A stretch of 64,000 nt of DNA from Pseudoteredinibacter isoporae (GCF_011602085.1 NZ_JAAONY010000002.1:1723354-1787353); one strand, 5' to 3'. Shown: positions 42,955-54,467, counted from the first letter of the stretch. Program-made: numbers and translations. The notes: a model not told the origin generated them from the letters alone.

Positions 42955-44940
42955 TCAAATACTGCAAGGGGGCAGTAACTCCCCTTGCAGCTTCACGACA
43001 TAGCCATCGAGATCTTGCTCCAAACTGCGCAAGTAATTTCTGGCCTGTTCGTACTCCAAAAACTTTCCGGAATAAATCGCCATCTGGCCATTACCACGAA
43101 GTTTGCATAACAAATCCAGGTTCTGATTCTGTTTCACAAAACGGCCTTCATTGACGGCTTCTTTAAAAATAGCTAACTGAACTGTGTAAAACACTTCACC
43201 CACTTCGGGTTGCCAATCATTGGGCAAACGTCCTTCAGCATGAGATGGCTGAGCGATACTTTCCCCGCTTGATTCCTCACTTGCCCCACCGCTCAATTCT
43301 GTGGTTAAAGAAGGTTCCTGAGCCGTGTGTTGGTTTTGTTGTCGCAGCGCGAGCTGGCTTTGCTGGCGCTGATAATAAGCCGGTAATGCCGTCGCCTCCT
43401 CTTCGACCACCGAGGATGAGTGTTTCTCACGGTTTTTCTCCGGAGCTATGACATCCAGCTGTACGACATTGTTTCGTCTCTGTGTTGGCTCGTCCACACT
43501 CACCGTGTCAGAAAAGGAGGAATTATCCATCGCCGAGAGTGCCTGACTGATCGAGGAATCCCCCAAATTAATATTGGCCAGGCTTTGCAAACCTGAAATT
43601 CGAGCGCCAGGTTTAACACCGGTCTTTGTTGTCCCATCTTTACTGGAGGCGGAATTTTCTTGCACTGGTAATGGCTTTACTGTGGTCGCTACCCGATTTA
43701 TCGGTGAAGCGTGTTTTTCACCTGGCAGGATCTTCGCAGGCTTTGTTTTGGAATACAAAACAATCTTCTGCTTATCCTCACAGTCATACATATCCTCTTC
43801 ACTGAGCCGCAACTCATAGGCGGTCACACCTTTTCGGCCCAGCACTTGAATATGGGACCTCAACTCTTTGCGAGTCGAAAAGGCACCGCTATATGCCACA
43901 AGCTTGCCATTGCGACGAGTACGGCAGATGAAATCCACATTGGGCGCTCGCTGGATAAACTCCAAACGCTTTTCGGCACTGGCAAAGCTGGCAATTTGAG
44001 CCGTAAAGTAGCTGCTCATATAAGCAACATGATCAGGCTTTACCTTTGAAATGGAATCCGGGTGAGACAGAACAAGGCGTTCTTTTCTGGCGTCACAGCT
44101 GAACATATCTTCTTGCTTCAAACGCAGCACGTAAGCGTCATTAAAACGTGAGGCCAATTCTTGTTTTCTCTTTCTTGCTTCCGATTCGCTGCTGAAGGCA
44201 CCACTGTATATCGTAAAACGACCGTTGCGACGCTGGCGACACAACATATCGTCAACTGAATGCTCGGCGACAAATTCATTCTGCCCGCCCAGCTCTTCAA
44301 AACTAGCAATCTGAACCGTGTAATAACTCGGCATAAAGCGGCCTTCTACCAAGCTATCGCCTGCAAAACTCAACGGGTCACTGGCGACTTCAGAAACCGC
44401 CAGATGACTGAAACTTTTATCCTTGTACATTTGCACCAGCCGGACACCTGGAACTTGTCGACTTTTATCAATCTGTACAACTCCGGGGCGCCAATGATCT
44501 GGGTCGAGAGCACCCACCATCACCAAAGCCGTCATAGTATCCAGAGCTTCCTGTTGCTGTGTGAACTCACCAACATAAACAAAGGCCTGATCACCCGAAA
44601 GCTGGGTTCGATGGAAAAGCGACAGTGCCTCAGGCAAATCAGGCATTTCATCGTTCACACTGAGAAGTTGAATGGAATAACGCTGGCCCGCAGCAATCTG
44701 GGCCTCGATGGAATTGCTGTCGCAGCGATAATGTTGCAAAAGGCCAGCACTCAAGCAGAAGCTTTCAGGATCCTGATTGGCCTCTTGTGAAGGGGCACTC
44801 TGTTGGGCGATTTCAGTTTCAATATCTTGCTGAGCAAAAACCTGTCCCGTAAGCGCCTGCCCAAAGAACATTGTCACCAACAGGCAGATGCCTTTCCCTA
44901 ACCCCATAGCCCTTCCTAATGTTTTGGTAAGCCCTTGCAT
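42955..44940 (-). CDS. Secreted protein with four SPOR-like repeats and paired cysteines
   Basis: 661 residues; signal peptide at 1-36 (hydrophobic KGICLLVTMFFGQALTG, cleavage about VFAQ). Repeats about 87-165, 206-282, 311-387 and 585-659 each start Y-[ST]-[VI]-Q-[IL]-A-like (YTVQIASF, FTAQIASF, YTVQLAIF) and contain YSGxF, the pattern of the peptidoglycan-binding SPOR fold. In the last three, two cysteines occur at fixed spacing (234/282, 339/387, 612/659), probably disulfides. A Ser/Gln/Glu-rich linker (~395-580) separates repeats 3 and 4. Function unknown; presumably binds denuded glycan at the septum. A small one-repeat relative lies about 60 bases upstream on the same strand. Confidence 0.7.
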   Translation of the reverse strand: MQGLTKTLGRAMGLGKGICLLVTMFFGQALTGQVFAQQDIETEIAQQSAPSQEANQDPESFCLSAGLLQHYRCDSNSIEAQIAAGQRYSIQLLSVNDEMPDLPEALSLFHRTQLSGDQAFVYVGEFTQQQEALDTMTALVMVGALDPDHWRPGVVQIDKSRQVPGVRLVQMYKDKSFSHLAVSEVASDPLSFAGDSLVEGRFMPSYYTVQIASFEELGGQNEFVAEHSVDDMLCRQRRNGRFTIYSGAFSSESEARKRKQELASRFNDAYVLRLKQEDMFSCDARKERLVLSHPDSISKVKPDHVAYMSSYFTAQIASFASAEKRLEFIQRAPNVDFICRTRRNGKLVAYSGAFSTRKELRSHIQVLGRKGVTAYELRLSEEDMYDCEDKQKIVLYSKTKPAKILPGEKHASPINRVATTVKPLPVQENSASSKDGTTKTGVKPGARISGLQSLANINLGDSSISQALSAMDNSSFSDTVSVDEPTQRRNNVVQLDVIAPEKNREKHSSSVVEEEATALPAYYQRQQSQLALRQQNQHTAQEPSLTTELSGGASEESSGESIAQPSHAEGRLPNDWQPEVGEVFYTVQLAIFKEAVNEGRFVKQNQNLDLLCKLRGNGQMAIYSGKFLEYEQARNYLRSLEQDLDGYVVKLQGELLPPCSI

Positions 44941-45002
44941 CCGGTATCGACCCAGATATGGAGAAACCTCGAACCAAACCGAGCTGTTTGGAGAACTCAG
45001 AT

Positions 45003-45359
45003 TCAGATCAGACTTTGGAGTTTGGATTCCAAATTGATGCAGGGTTTCAAGCTTACATTATCCAATTTCACGATATAAGCGCCTAATTTATCCTGCCCGG
45101 GCAGGTCCTGCAAATGTGGAGCCGCATCTTTGTAGCTTTCAAAAACCCCATAGTAAACCACATAGGCATTTCGGCTATTTCGACGACAATACAAAGGGAA
45201 TTGCTGGTACTTTTCGATGAGTTCAGCTCTGGCATCCGCCGTACGATACGCACCTAACTGAATGGTAAAAACCCGATCATACTGAGCGGCCTGCAGATCC
45301 ACACTGATCAGACATGCCAACAGTATCGCTGCGAGCCCTATGTTTATTTTCAACAGCAC
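45003..45359 (-). CDS. Small secreted SPOR-like protein, single repeat
   Basis: 118 residues: signal peptide (LKINIGLAAILLACLISVDLQA, cleavage before AQYD), then one SPOR-like unit FTIQLGAYRTADARAEL through YVVYYGVFESYKDAA. It has the same two-cysteine pattern as the large neighbour (Cys58, Cys107). Likely arose by duplication of a single unit. ATG start. It probably forms a two-gene unit with the following gene. Confidence 0.7.
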   Translation of the reverse strand: MLLKINIGLAAILLACLISVDLQAAQYDRVFTIQLGAYRTADARAELIEKYQQFPLYCRRNSRNAYVVYYGVFESYKDAAPHLQDLPGQDKLGAYIVKLDNVSLKPCINLESKLQSLI

Positions 45360-45416
45360 CGTACAACCTCAATGATTATCAGGCAGTGATTGTTAAGCGT
45401 CCCAAAACTGCGGGGT

Positions 45417-45444
45417 ATAAAAAAGCCCGCCAGCGGCGGGCTTT
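45417..45444 (-). terminator. Rho-independent terminator of pnp
   Basis: Minus-strand stem GCCCGCC-gct-GGCGGGC followed by six T (A-run 45419-45424 on the plus strand). It closes the rimP to pnp operon. Confidence 0.92.
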
Positions 45445-45468
45445 ACTTTACTGGCTAGGTAAAGTGGC

Positions 45469-47604
45469 TTATTCGGCGTCGGCCTCTGGGGCAGAATCAC
45501 CGGATTGGGCTTCGCCCGCTTCTGCCATCGCTTCCTTGATGGACAGCTTGATGCGACCACGCTGGTCAACATCCAGGCATTTAACCTTAACCATTTGACC
45601 TTCTTCAAGGTAATCGGTCACAGCATTCACACGCTCTTCTGCGATCTGGGAGATGTGTACCAAACCATCTTTACCCGGCAGGAAGTTAACGAATGCGCCG
45701 AAGTCCACAATGCGAACCACTTTACCTTCGTAGATAGCACCGATTTCAGCTTCAGCTGTAATAGCCTGAATCTTGTCCAGAGCCGCTTTCAGTGAATCTG
45801 CATCGTCGCTGTAGATCTTAACGGTGCCATCATCTTCGATATCGATAGAAGCGCCAGTCTCTTCAGTAAGCGCACGAATAGTCGCGCCGCCTTTACCAAT
45901 GATGTCGCGAATCTTGTCCGGATCAATTTTGATGGTTTCAAAGCGAGGTGCATTGTCGTTCACTTCTTCACGAGCAGTTTCGATGACTTTGTTCATCTCA
46001 CCCAGAATGTGCAAACGTGCTGCCAGAGCCTGCTCAAGCGCGATGCTCATGATCTCTTCGGTGATACCTTCGATCTTGATGTCCATCTGCAGAGCAGTAA
46101 TACCGGAAGAGGTACCAGCTACTTTAAAGTCCATATCACCCAGGTGATCTTCATCGCCCAGGATGTCGGTCAGAACCGCAAAGCCTTCATCTTCTTTTAC
46201 CAGACCCATAGCAATACCAGCTACAGGCGCTTTCAAAGGTACACCAGCATCCATCAATGCCAAGCTGGAACCACATACAGAGGCCATGGAGGAAGAGCCG
46301 TTGGATTCGGTAATTTCACTCACTACGCGCATGGTGTACGGGAAAGCTTCTTCGGTTGGCAGAACCGCAGCAACACCGCGACGGGCCAAACGGCCGTGAC
46401 CGATTTCACGTCGACCTGTGCCGCCCATGCGACCCGCTTCACCAACAGAGTATGGAGGAAAGTTGTAGTGCAACATGAAGTTGTCACGACGCTCACCTTC
46501 CAAGGCATCGATAATCTGTGCATCGCGCGCGGAACCCAAAGTGCTCACCACAATTGCCTGGGTTTCACCACGGGTAAACAACGCAGAACCGTGAGCTTTA
46601 GGCAGTACGCCCACCTCAACTTCGATAGCACGAACGGTTTTGTTATCGCGGCCGTCAATGCGAGGCTCACCGGCAACAACGCGGGAACGTACTGTTTTCT
46701 TTTCCAGCTTGCTGAAAATAGAGCGAACTTCATCAGCACTCACGCCAGCTTCTTCATCAGCCAGAGTGTCGGCCGCTTGATCGCGTAGAGCGCCCAATGC
46801 GTTGTAACGCTCCATCTTGTCAGTAATACGGTAAGCATCACCGATACCACCACCAAACTGATCAGCCACTTTGGCGCTCAGCTCTTCGTTTACTGCAGGA
46901 GCAGTCCACTCCCAGGTTTCTTTACCGGCTTCAGCCGCCAGCTCAGCAACCGCTTGGATAACGGCTTGCAGTTCCTGGTGTGCGTACAGTACGGCGCCCA
47001 ACATGATGTCTTCCGGCAATTCAGCCGCTTCAGACTCCACCATCAGTACAGCATCTTTGGTACCCGCCACAACCATGTCCAACTCGGAGCTTTCCAAATC
47101 GGCATAACTTGGGTTCAACAGGTAGCCATCTGCTTCGCTGTAACCAACGCGTGCTGCGCCGATTGGACCTGCGAAAGGAATACCGGAGATGGCCAAAGCA
47201 GCCGACGTACCGATCATGGATGCAATATCCGGATCAGTTTTCTTGTCGGTGGACATCACAGTACACACAACCTGCACTTCGTTCATAAAGCCGTTCGGGA
47301 ACAGCGGACGAATTGGACGGTCGATCAAACGAGAGGTCAAAGTCTCTTTTTCAGATGGACGACCTTCGCGCTTGAAGAATCCACCAGGGATCTTGCCAGC
47401 CGCGTAGGCCTTTTCAATGTAGTGTACTGAAAGTGGGAAAAAGTCCTGGTCTTCACGAGCGCTTTTAGCACCAACAACGGTGGTCAATACGCTGGTTTCA
47501 CCAATGGTTACCATAACCGCACCTGTCGCCTGACGGGCGATTCGGCCGGTTTCCAGAGTTACGGTCTCATTACCGTATTGGAATGTCTTGATTACTGGAT
47601 TCAC
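45469..47604 (-). CDS. pnp: Polyribonucleotide nucleotidyltransferase (PNPase)
   Basis: PNPase degrades RNA 3' to 5' by phosphorolysis and is part of the degradosome. Two RNase PH cores (about 10-230 and 320-545), linked by a helical domain, are followed by a KH domain ([17 protein letters not shown], about 555-615) and an S1 domain ([31 protein letters not shown], about 620-690). The active-site [16 protein letters not shown] is intact. 711 residues, with an acidic tail. Last gene of the operon, preceded by a terminator after rpsO and an ~300-base leader that may carry its autoregulatory hairpin. Confidence 0.97.
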   Translation of the reverse strand: MNPVIKTFQYGNETVTLETGRIARQATGAVMVTIGETSVLTTVVGAKSAREDQDFFPLSVHYIEKAYAAGKIPGGFFKREGRPSEKETLTSRLIDRPIRPLFPNGFMNEVQVVCTVMSTDKKTDPDIASMIGTSAALAISGIPFAGPIGAARVGYSEADGYLLNPSYADLESSELDMVVAGTKDAVLMVESEAAELPEDIMLGAVLYAHQELQAVIQAVAELAAEAGKETWEWTAPAVNEELSAKVADQFGGGIGDAYRITDKMERYNALGALRDQAADTLADEEAGVSADEVRSIFSKLEKKTVRSRVVAGEPRIDGRDNKTVRAIEVEVGVLPKAHGSALFTRGETQAIVVSTLGSARDAQIIDALEGERRDNFMLHYNFPPYSVGEAGRMGGTGRREIGHGRLARRGVAAVLPTEEAFPYTMRVVSEITESNGSSSMASVCGSSLALMDAGVPLKAPVAGIAMGLVKEDEGFAVLTDILGDEDHLGDMDFKVAGTSSGITALQMDIKIEGITEEIMSIALEQALAARLHILGEMNKVIETAREEVNDNAPRFETIKIDPDKIRDIIGKGGATIRALTEETGASIDIEDDGTVKIYSDDADSLKAALDKIQAITAEAEIGAIYEGKVVRIVDFGAFVNFLPGKDGLVHISQIAEERVNAVTDYLEEGQMVKVKCLDVDQRGRIKLSIKEAMAEAGEAQSGDSAPEADAE

Positions 47605-47911
47605 GACGTTTCCTTCTTTTATCTTCTATATATGTCTTCTCTGCCCTCGGGCCCCATTGCCAGAGGGGTTGATACAATTCGAGTACCAGCTTTTATCGGC
47701 GGGAATATATCTCCTCCCGCAAATAAGTTCTGAGCACCGAACACCGACTATGTCGGATTAACCAACCAGGCACTTTGCCCAGTCGGGAAATTCAGGATAA
47801 AGCTTGCTGATCGCTCTAGGATTCAGCAACTCTATCGAAACGAGGCCTAGTGGCCACAATTTTCAGAGGGGTAAATAAAAAAGTGCCCGCAAGCGGGCAC
47901 TTCCGAAGGTC
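47605..47911 (-). other. pnp leader/rpsO-pnp intergenic region
   Basis: About 300 bases without a gene. It holds the rpsO terminator at its upstream end and, nearer pnp, a hairpin formed by CCCTC/GAGGG (about 47645-47670). In enterobacteria the pnp leader is cut by RNase III and autoregulated; whether this one is cannot be told. Confidence 0.4.
47872..47902 (-). terminator. Terminator after rpsO
   Basis: Perfect 10-bp stem AAGTGCCCGC/GCGGGCACTT with T-run on the minus strand. Some read-through into pnp is expected, as in E. coli. Confidence 0.88.
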
Positions 47912-48181
47912 TTATCGACGCAGACCCAACTTCTTGATCAGGGCGGCGTAACGATTCAAGTCCTTACCCTTCAAGTAATCCAGCAACTTACGACGCTGGT
48001 TTACCATGCGGATCAGACCGCGGCGAGAGTGGTGATCTTGCTTGTGATCAGAAAAGTGACCTTGCAGCTTGTTAATATTGCTAGTCAACAGAGCTACTTG
48101 AACTTCTGGAGAACCAGTGTCACCTTCACCACGAGCATGTTCTTTAACAATCGCAGCTTTTTCTTGAGCACTTAGTGCCAT
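47912..48181 (-). CDS. rpsO: 30S ribosomal protein S15
   Basis: An early-binding small-subunit protein. The sequence [32 protein letters not shown] and [21 protein letters not shown] is typical. I use the second of two nearby ATGs: the GAGGA ribosome site is 7 bases before it and would be too close for the first, giving the normal 89 residues. Between truB and pnp, the standard order. Confidence 0.97.
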   Translation of the reverse strand: MALSAQEKAAIVKEHARGEGDTGSPEVQVALLTSNINKLQGHFSDHKQDHHSRRGLIRMVNQRRKLLDYLKGKDLNRYAALIKKLGLRR

Positions 48182-48349
48182 AGTCATATCCTCGTTTAAT
48201 ATGCAAAAAAGTCATTCAGCCCAGCCGTGCATATTTACAGCGGGGCTAAGCCCATAAGGGCATATTGCCTTGACGATACCTCTGCCATGGCGACCAACAC
48301 GAGGTTGGATTCTGTATTTTAGCCGCTTTTAGCGACTAAACCTAAATAA

Positions 48350-49303
48350 TTAGCTGGCCAATAAGCGCTTTGGCGCCACTCGACCATCATCTGTTAACTC
48401 AGCGACGCCCAAAAAGCGCTCAGCAGAGTCAAAAACCCGCACCATATCACCTTCATCGCCCAGACGGTAGACCTGGGCATCCATCACCGCATTACCCTGC
48501 TTGAAGTAATAAGCCGAATCATCAGGTAAGGTCAGGCTCGGTAATTGAGCCACCGGAGCATCCACTCTTAACAAGTGGTGATCCAACTGCTCAGCCAAAC
48601 CTTCACCGCGTTCCTCACTAAGCGCTTCCAGGCTGATCGCCTGAGTCTCTTCAAACGGGCCCGCCGCCATACGATGCAGAACACTGACATGGGCTCCACA
48701 ACCCAGCGATTCTCCTAAATCTTCGGCGATGCTGCGAATATAAGTTCCTTTGGAACAGAACACCTCAACATCCAGTTCGGCGTATTCTTCACCGAGACGT
48801 TCTGCACTGCGGTAATCCAGCAGTTTCAATTCATAAACCGTGACCGAACGTGGCTCGCGCTCAACCACAATGCCTTGGCGGGCAAGTTTATATAAAGGCT
48901 GCCCCTGATGCTTGAGCGCCGAATACATGGACGGCACCTGCTGGATATCACCCCGGAAATTATCCAGAGCTTTGGCAATCTGCTCTTCGGTCAGACCCGA
49001 TACTGAATGACGAGCGCGAACTTCGCCGTCCGAATCTCCAGTCTCGGTGCTGACCCCCAGACAAAATGTACTGCGGTAGCGCTTATCAGCATCCAACAGA
49101 TATTGGGAAAATTTGGTCGCCTCACCAAAGCACAGAGGCAGCACACCCGTCGCCAGTGGATCCAAGGCGCCGGTATGCCCGGCTTTGGCAGCAAAGAACA
49201 AGCGCTTCGCCTTTTGCAGGGCGTCGTTGGAGGTCATGCCGCCATCTTTATGCAGCACCAGCACGCCATCAATCGCGCGCCCTTTAAATCGCTTACGCCC
49301 CAT
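48350..49303 (-). CDS. truB: tRNA pseudouridine-55 synthase
   Basis: TruB isomerises U55 of the T-loop in tRNA. The catalytic Asp lies in GALDPLATGVLPLC, preceded by KDGGMTSNDALQKAKRLF, and the SALKHQGQPLYKLAR and GTYIRSIAEDLG motifs follow. 317 residues, C-terminal PUA-like tail (YRLGDEGDMVRVFDSAERFLGVAEL). 2 bases downstream of rbfA; part of the nusA-infB operon. Confidence 0.96.
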   Translation of the reverse strand: MGRKRFKGRAIDGVLVLHKDGGMTSNDALQKAKRLFFAAKAGHTGALDPLATGVLPLCFGEATKFSQYLLDADKRYRSTFCLGVSTETGDSDGEVRARHSVSGLTEEQIAKALDNFRGDIQQVPSMYSALKHQGQPLYKLARQGIVVEREPRSVTVYELKLLDYRSAERLGEEYAELDVEVFCSKGTYIRSIAEDLGESLGCGAHVSVLHRMAAGPFEETQAISLEALSEERGEGLAEQLDHHLLRVDAPVAQLPSLTLPDDSAYYFKQGNAVMDAQVYRLGDEGDMVRVFDSAERFLGVAELTDDGRVAPKRLLAS

Positions 49304-49305
49304 AA

Positions 49306-49701
49306 CTACTCTGCGCTTTCAGGCTCGTCGCCTTTATTGGCGAGATCTTTAGCAACCGCATCATCAATCAACTTGCTCATACGGTTTCCGCTCAAAGCCG
49401 TTGAATCGTAATGAAATTGCAGACGCGGAGTAGTACGAACATCCAACTCGCGAGCGAGCTGGCTGCGCAAAAAGCCTGCGGCATTGTTGAGCGCTGTAGC
49501 GGCTTCTTCGCATTTTTCCGGATCATCTTCGCCGACAAAGGCGACATAGACTTTGGCCATGGAAAGGTCACGACTGACTTGCACATCGTTTACGTTCACC
49601 ATGGGAACGCGAGGGTCGCGAACTTCAAACTGGATCAGTTGAGCCAGGCTACGCTGAATTGCATCACCCAGCCGATCGGTACGTTTAAATTCTCTTGCCA
49701 T
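49306..49701 (-). CDS. rbfA: Ribosome-binding factor A
   Basis: RbfA is a KH-like 30S maturation factor needed for 16S 5' processing and cold growth. FKRTDRLGDAIQRSLAQLIQFEVRDPRV, VNVNDVQVSRDLSMAKVYVAF and the LARELDVRTTPRLQFHYD segment define the family. 131 residues. Lies 15 bases after infB and 2 before truB. Confidence 0.96.
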   Translation of the reverse strand: MAREFKRTDRLGDAIQRSLAQLIQFEVRDPRVPMVNVNDVQVSRDLSMAKVYVAFVGEDDPEKCEEAATALNNAAGFLRSQLARELDVRTTPRLQFHYDSTALSGNRMSKLIDDAVAKDLANKGDEPESAE

Positions 49702-49716
49702 TATCAGAGCGCCAGC

Positions 49717-52398
49717 TTATAGCTCGCGCGCAACCTCTTTCACATCGTAAACTTCGATCTGATCACCGACTTTAACGTCGTAATCTTTAACGCCGATACC
49801 GCACTCCATGCCATTACGCACGTCTTGCACATCGTCTTTAAAACGACGCAGGGATTCCAGTTCGCCTTCAAAGATCACAACATTGTCGCGCAATACGCGA
49901 ATAGGCTTGCTGCGATAAACTGTACCTTCGGTAACCATACAGCCAGCAACCTGGCCGAATTTCGGCGAGCGGAACACTTCGCGCACATCCGCGATACCCA
50001 CGATTTCTTCAACACGCTCTGGCTCCAACATACCGGACAGGGCGCCTTTCACTTCGTCAATCAGCTGATAAATAATGCTGTAGTAACGAATTTCGATAGA
50101 CTCTGCTTCGGCCAGGGCACGGGTTGAAGCGGCGGCACGAACATTAAAACCAATAATGATGGCACCTGTCGTCAGAGCCAGGTTAACGTCGTTTTCAGTG
50201 ATTCCGCCTACACCCGAGGAAACCACATTCACTTCAACTTCTTCGTTACCCACATCAGCCAAGGCAGCGGCAATAGCTTCTAGGGAACCGCGCACATCGG
50301 TCTTCAAGACCACAGGCAAAATTTTCTTATCGGCGGCGCCCATGTTGGCAAACATATTTTCCAGCTTGGCTGCTTGCTGTCGCTGTTGACGCTCTTGCTG
50401 TGCTTTATCCGCACGCTCAGTGGCCAACTCACGAGCCTGACGCTCATCGGCAAGAACTGCGAACTCATCACCGGCGTTCGGTGCACTGTCCAGACCCAGA
50501 ATCTCAACCGGAGTCGATGGGCCCGCTTCTTTCACCTGTTTGCCGTGCTCATTCACCATGGCACGAACACGACCATAGCTTTGACCGGCAAGAATCACAT
50601 CACCACGCTTTAGGCCACCGCCTTGCACCAGCAAGGTTGCAACAACACCGCGGCCTTTCTCCATGCGGGATTCAACAACCACACCGCGCGCTGGAACATT
50701 AATTGGCGCTTCCAATTCAAGCAGTTCAGCTTGCAAGGAAACCGCTTCAAGTAATTCGTCAATACCCTGACCAGTATGAGCAGAAACACTAATGAACTGA
50801 GTATCACCACCCCAATCCTCTGGTACCACTTCTTTGGCAACCAGTTCATTCTTCACTCGATCCGGGTCAGCGGTCTCTTTGTCGATCTTGTTGATTGCGA
50901 CAACCAGAGGCACACCCGCAGCGCGTGCGTGCTGAATGGCTTCTTCGGTTTGAGGCATCACGCCATCATCAGCCGCAACCACCAGAATAACAACGTCAGT
51001 ACACTGAGCACCGCGAGCACGCATTGCGGTAAACGCAGCGTGGCCAGGTGTATCCAGAAAGGCAATTTCGCCGTGACTGGTTGGTACACGATAAGCGCCA
51101 ATGTGCTGGGTAATACCACCGGCTTCGCCCGAGGTCACCTTGGTCTTGCGGATGTAATCCAGCAGAGAGGTTTTACCATGGTCAACGTGCCCCATTACAG
51201 TAACGACAGGAGAACGCGGCGCTTTTTCGCCATCGTCGGTCGACAAACTCTGCTCCAATTGGGTTTCAAGCGTGTTCTCAACTTTCTCAACGGCCTTGTG
51301 GCCCATCTCTTCTACCAGCAAAGTGGCGGTCTCACCATCGATGGACTGGTTCAAGGTCGCCATCACGCCCATTTTCATCAGCGCTTTAACAACTTCGGCG
51401 CCCTTCACTTTCATTTGCTGAGCAAGCTCAGAAACTACGATGTTCTCGCCAATTTCAACTTCGTGCACAATTTTTCCTGTTGGCCTTTTAAAGCCATGTT
51501 TATTGCTCGCCAACTTGATCGATGCGCGCTTCGCTGGCTTTCCGCCAGGCTTGGATCGGCGCGGAGATTCTTTCAGAACCGGCTCAATCTCATCATCCAA
51601 TACCGACAAATCAACCTTGGGCGACTTTTTGGTGCCCGTAGGCTTTTTAACCACCTTCTTGGGCTTTTCAATGTCTTCCAGCTCCTCTTCTTCATGCTTC
51701 GCACGCTTCTTGGGAGCCTGACCGTGCTTGCCTTTTTCTTCGTCCTTACTGGCCGCTTCAATCGCAGCGCGATCGGCGGGCTGGGAATCAGATTTCGCTT
51801 GTTTAGCACCGTCTTGTTTTTTCTTCTGGGCCGCCTCTTGCTTATTACGCTGAGCTTCTTCCTCAGCTTTGCGACGGGCCTCAATTGCTGCCAGGCGTTT
51901 CTGCTCGGCTTCATCGACAAAGCTGGAAGCTTGCTCTTCCTGCTTTGGCGCTTCTTCAACAGGGGCCTCTTCTACAAGCGGCTCTGGAGTTTCAGGTTCC
52001 GCAGCGGCAACTGGCTCAGGTTTTGACTCAGGCTCAACAGCTTCAACGGCCACTTCTTCAACCGCAGGAGCCTGCTCGGTCACTTCCTGATCTTCAACGG
52101 GATCACGTTTTACATAGGTGCGTTTTTTACGCACTTCCACGTTAACGGTCTTGCGCGCAGCGCCACTACCGGTTTTTAGAGTGGTGGTCGTTTTACGCTT
52201 CAGAGTAATTTTCTTTGGCGCTTCACCGGTATCACCATGACTGCTTTTTAAAAAAGCCAATAGGGTCTGCTTTTCTTCATCAGTCACTGTCTGCTCGGCA
52301 GACGTCTGTTGCAAACCTGCATCTTTCATTTGAGAGAGGAGCCTCTCAACTGAGGCACCTACGGATTTGGCAAGTTCGCTTACTGTTACTTCAGCCAT
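49717..52398 (-). CDS. infB: Translation initiation factor IF-2
   Basis: IF-2 brings fMet-tRNA to the 30S subunit. An N-terminal IF2_N domain ([30 protein letters not shown]) is followed by a long charged linker rich in Glu, Lys and Ala (about 90-300), then the GTPase domain: [12 protein letters not shown] (about 402), DTPGHAAF and NKIDK; then domains II-IV ending in [10 protein letters not shown]. 893 residues. Part of the nusA-infB operon, 21 bases downstream of nusA. Confidence 0.97.
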   Translation of the reverse strand: MAEVTVSELAKSVGASVERLLSQMKDAGLQQTSAEQTVTDEEKQTLLAFLKSSHGDTGEAPKKITLKRKTTTTLKTGSGAARKTVNVEVRKKRTYVKRDPVEDQEVTEQAPAVEEVAVEAVEPESKPEPVAAAEPETPEPLVEEAPVEEAPKQEEQASSFVDEAEQKRLAAIEARRKAEEEAQRNKQEAAQKKKQDGAKQAKSDSQPADRAAIEAASKDEEKGKHGQAPKKRAKHEEEELEDIEKPKKVVKKPTGTKKSPKVDLSVLDDEIEPVLKESPRRSKPGGKPAKRASIKLASNKHGFKRPTGKIVHEVEIGENIVVSELAQQMKVKGAEVVKALMKMGVMATLNQSIDGETATLLVEEMGHKAVEKVENTLETQLEQSLSTDDGEKAPRSPVVTVMGHVDHGKTSLLDYIRKTKVTSGEAGGITQHIGAYRVPTSHGEIAFLDTPGHAAFTAMRARGAQCTDVVILVVAADDGVMPQTEEAIQHARAAGVPLVVAINKIDKETADPDRVKNELVAKEVVPEDWGGDTQFISVSAHTGQGIDELLEAVSLQAELLELEAPINVPARGVVVESRMEKGRGVVATLLVQGGGLKRGDVILAGQSYGRVRAMVNEHGKQVKEAGPSTPVEILGLDSAPNAGDEFAVLADERQARELATERADKAQQERQQRQQAAKLENMFANMGAADKKILPVVLKTDVRGSLEAIAAALADVGNEEVEVNVVSSGVGGITENDVNLALTTGAIIIGFNVRAAASTRALAEAESIEIRYYSIIYQLIDEVKGALSGMLEPERVEEIVGIADVREVFRSPKFGQVAGCMVTEGTVYRSKPIRVLRDNVVIFEGELESLRRFKDDVQDVRNGMECGIGVKDYDVKVGDQIEVYDVKEVAREL

Positions 52399-52419
52399 TA
52401 TCTTTCCTCAGTTAATCAA

Positions 52420-53913
52420 TTATTCCGCGTCTTCTGCAAACCAGGGTTCACGCGCTTTCAAAATCAGGGCCGCGGCACGTTCTTCGTCCATGCCATCAAT
52501 TTCCATCAGCTCGTCTACAGATTGCTCGGCCAAATCTTCCATAGTTGGAATACCACGGCTGGCTAACTGTACCGCCAGAGCTTTGTCCATGCCTTCCATC
52601 GTCAACAAATCTTCGGCAGGCTGGGCACTCTCAATCGCTTCTTCTGTTGCCAGAGCCTGAGTTAACAAGGCATCTTTCGCACGAGCGCGGAGCTCTTCGG
52701 CAATATCTTCATCAAAGCCATCAATGTTCAGCATTTCTTCCAGAGGTACATAAGCCACCTCTTCCAAAGAAGTGAAACCCTCTTCAACCAAAACACCGGC
52801 AACATCTTCATCGACATCCAGAGCTTCCATAAAGAGCTCCATGTAGTTCCCGCTTTCAGCCTGCTGTTTCTCTTCCCACTCGGCAACGCTCATGACGTTG
52901 ATTTCCCAGCCAGTGAGTTCAGATGCCAAACGAACATTCTGACCTGCGCGACCAATGGCCTGGGCCAGGTTATCGTCTTCAACCGCTACATCCATAGAAG
53001 AAGAATCCTCATCTACCACAATGGATTCAATTTCGGCCGGAGCCATAGCGTTAATAACAAACTGAGCCGGGTTGTCATCCCACAAGACGATATCGATGCG
53101 CTCATTACCCAGCTCATTCGATACTGCCTGGACTCGGGAGCCACGCATGCCAACGCAAGCACCGACAGGATCAATACGACCATCATTGGTAGACACTGCA
53201 ATTTTTGCACGAGAACCAGGATCGCGAGCCGCGCCTTTCAGATCGATAACTTCTTCTGAAATTTCTGGCACTTCGATTTTGAACAACTCGATCAGCATAC
53301 CCGGCGCCGAACGGCTGAGGTAGAGTTGCGGACCGCGAGCTTCAGGGCGCACATCCATCAGGAAAGCACGTACACGGTCACCCATACGGAAAACTTCTCG
53401 ACCAACCAGCTGATCACGGGCCAACAAACCTTCAGCGTTATTGCCCAAATCAACAATGATGTTGTCACGGGTTACTTTTTTAACGGTTCCGCTAATCAGC
53501 TCACCCACTTTATCGCGGTACTCATCCACGATTTGAGCACGCTCCGCTTCACGAACCTTTTGAACAATGACCTGCTTGGCAGTCTGTGCGGCAATACGGC
53601 CGAAGTCGACGTTTTCGATTTGCTCTTCGTGTACATCGCCAATCTTCAACTCCGGATTTACTTCTGCCGCCTCTTCAGTGGTGAACTGAGTACCCAGAAT
53701 CGCCAAAGTATCATCGTCAACCACTTCCCAACGACGGAAAGTCTCGTAATCACCCGTGCGACGATCAATCGCTACATAGATATCGGATTCTTCTTCGTAA
53801 CGTTTTTTAGCCGCAGTCGCCAGAGCCAGTTCAATAGCTTCAAAAATGATTTCCCTGTCGACGCCTTTCTCATTGGAAACCGCATCAGCGACCAATAAAA
53901 TTTCTTTACTCAT
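52420..53913 (-). CDS. nusA: Transcription termination/antitermination factor NusA
   Basis: NusA binds RNA polymerase and RNA, affecting pausing and antitermination. N-terminal polymerase-binding domain (about 1-125), S1 (about 135-200, [17 protein letters not shown]), two KH domains (about 230-345, [15 protein letters not shown] and [14 protein letters not shown]) and two acidic C-terminal repeats (about 360-495). 497 residues. It lies between rimP and infB as expected. Confidence 0.97.
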   Translation of the reverse strand: MSKEILLVADAVSNEKGVDREIIFEAIELALATAAKKRYEEESDIYVAIDRRTGDYETFRRWEVVDDDTLAILGTQFTTEEAAEVNPELKIGDVHEEQIENVDFGRIAAQTAKQVIVQKVREAERAQIVDEYRDKVGELISGTVKKVTRDNIIVDLGNNAEGLLARDQLVGREVFRMGDRVRAFLMDVRPEARGPQLYLSRSAPGMLIELFKIEVPEISEEVIDLKGAARDPGSRAKIAVSTNDGRIDPVGACVGMRGSRVQAVSNELGNERIDIVLWDDNPAQFVINAMAPAEIESIVVDEDSSSMDVAVEDDNLAQAIGRAGQNVRLASELTGWEINVMSVAEWEEKQQAESGNYMELFMEALDVDEDVAGVLVEEGFTSLEEVAYVPLEEMLNIDGFDEDIAEELRARAKDALLTQALATEEAIESAQPAEDLLTMEGMDKALAVQLASRGIPTMEDLAEQSVDELMEIDGMDEERAAALILKAREPWFAEDAE

Positions 53914-53969
53914 AAGTGCCTCTTAATCCACCACTTAATTGCAATCCGCATTAGTTAATATCGAAACCG

Positions 53970-54422
53970 TTAAAAACTGGGCTCGACATTGGCTTTTTCA
54001 ATCCACTCAATCGGCAGTACATACTCTTCGTTATCCACTACCAATAAAATCTCGTCGCCTTCTACGCCATTGAGCAGCCCCTGAAACTTGCGTCGGCCTT
54101 CAAAGGCTTGACGCAAACGCAGGCTGACCTTTTCACCAACGTACTGCTGAAACTGCTCTAAGGTATATAAAGGACGGTCCAAACCTGGAGAAGAAACTTC
54201 CAGGGTATATTCGCCAGTAATGGGATCTTCCACATCCATTACTGCGCTCACCTGACGGCTAACCTGTTCGCATTGCTCCAGGCCAACACCATCGGGAGAC
54301 TCAATATAGAGTCTTAAGGTTGTGTGACGACCCTGTGACAAGTACTCCAGGCCCCACAGCTGGCAACCAAGGGATTCTACCACTGGCTGCAGCAGCTCCT
54401 CCAATTGCTGTTTAGATGCCAT
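53970..54422 (-). CDS. rimP: Ribosome maturation factor RimP
   Basis: RimP helps 30S assembly. Signatures: LQPVVESLGCQLWGLEYL, LRLYIESPDGVGLEQCEQVSRQ, VEDPITGEYTLEVSSPGLDRPL. 150 residues; first protein gene of the operon, 57 bases before nusA. A hairpin 45 bases upstream may separate it from the tRNA promoter. Confidence 0.96.
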   Translation of the reverse strand: MASKQQLEELLQPVVESLGCQLWGLEYLSQGRHTTLRLYIESPDGVGLEQCEQVSRQVSAVMDVEDPITGEYTLEVSSPGLDRPLYTLEQFQQYVGEKVSLRLRQAFEGRRKFQGLLNGVEGDEILLVVDNEEYVLPIEWIEKANVEPSF

Positions 54423-54467
54423 AAACCTTTTTCCTGGCGGCTATCACCGCCTAAAGACAGCTACAAA

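Noticed and set aside
46009..46788. A 259-codon plus-strand frame inside pnp
   Set aside because: It is antisense to the catalytic core of PNPase and has no signal of its own; similar long frames oppose infB and pfp because of codon bias.
50776..52026. A 416-codon plus-strand frame within infB
   Set aside because: Antisense shadow of the charged linker and GTPase domain of IF-2.
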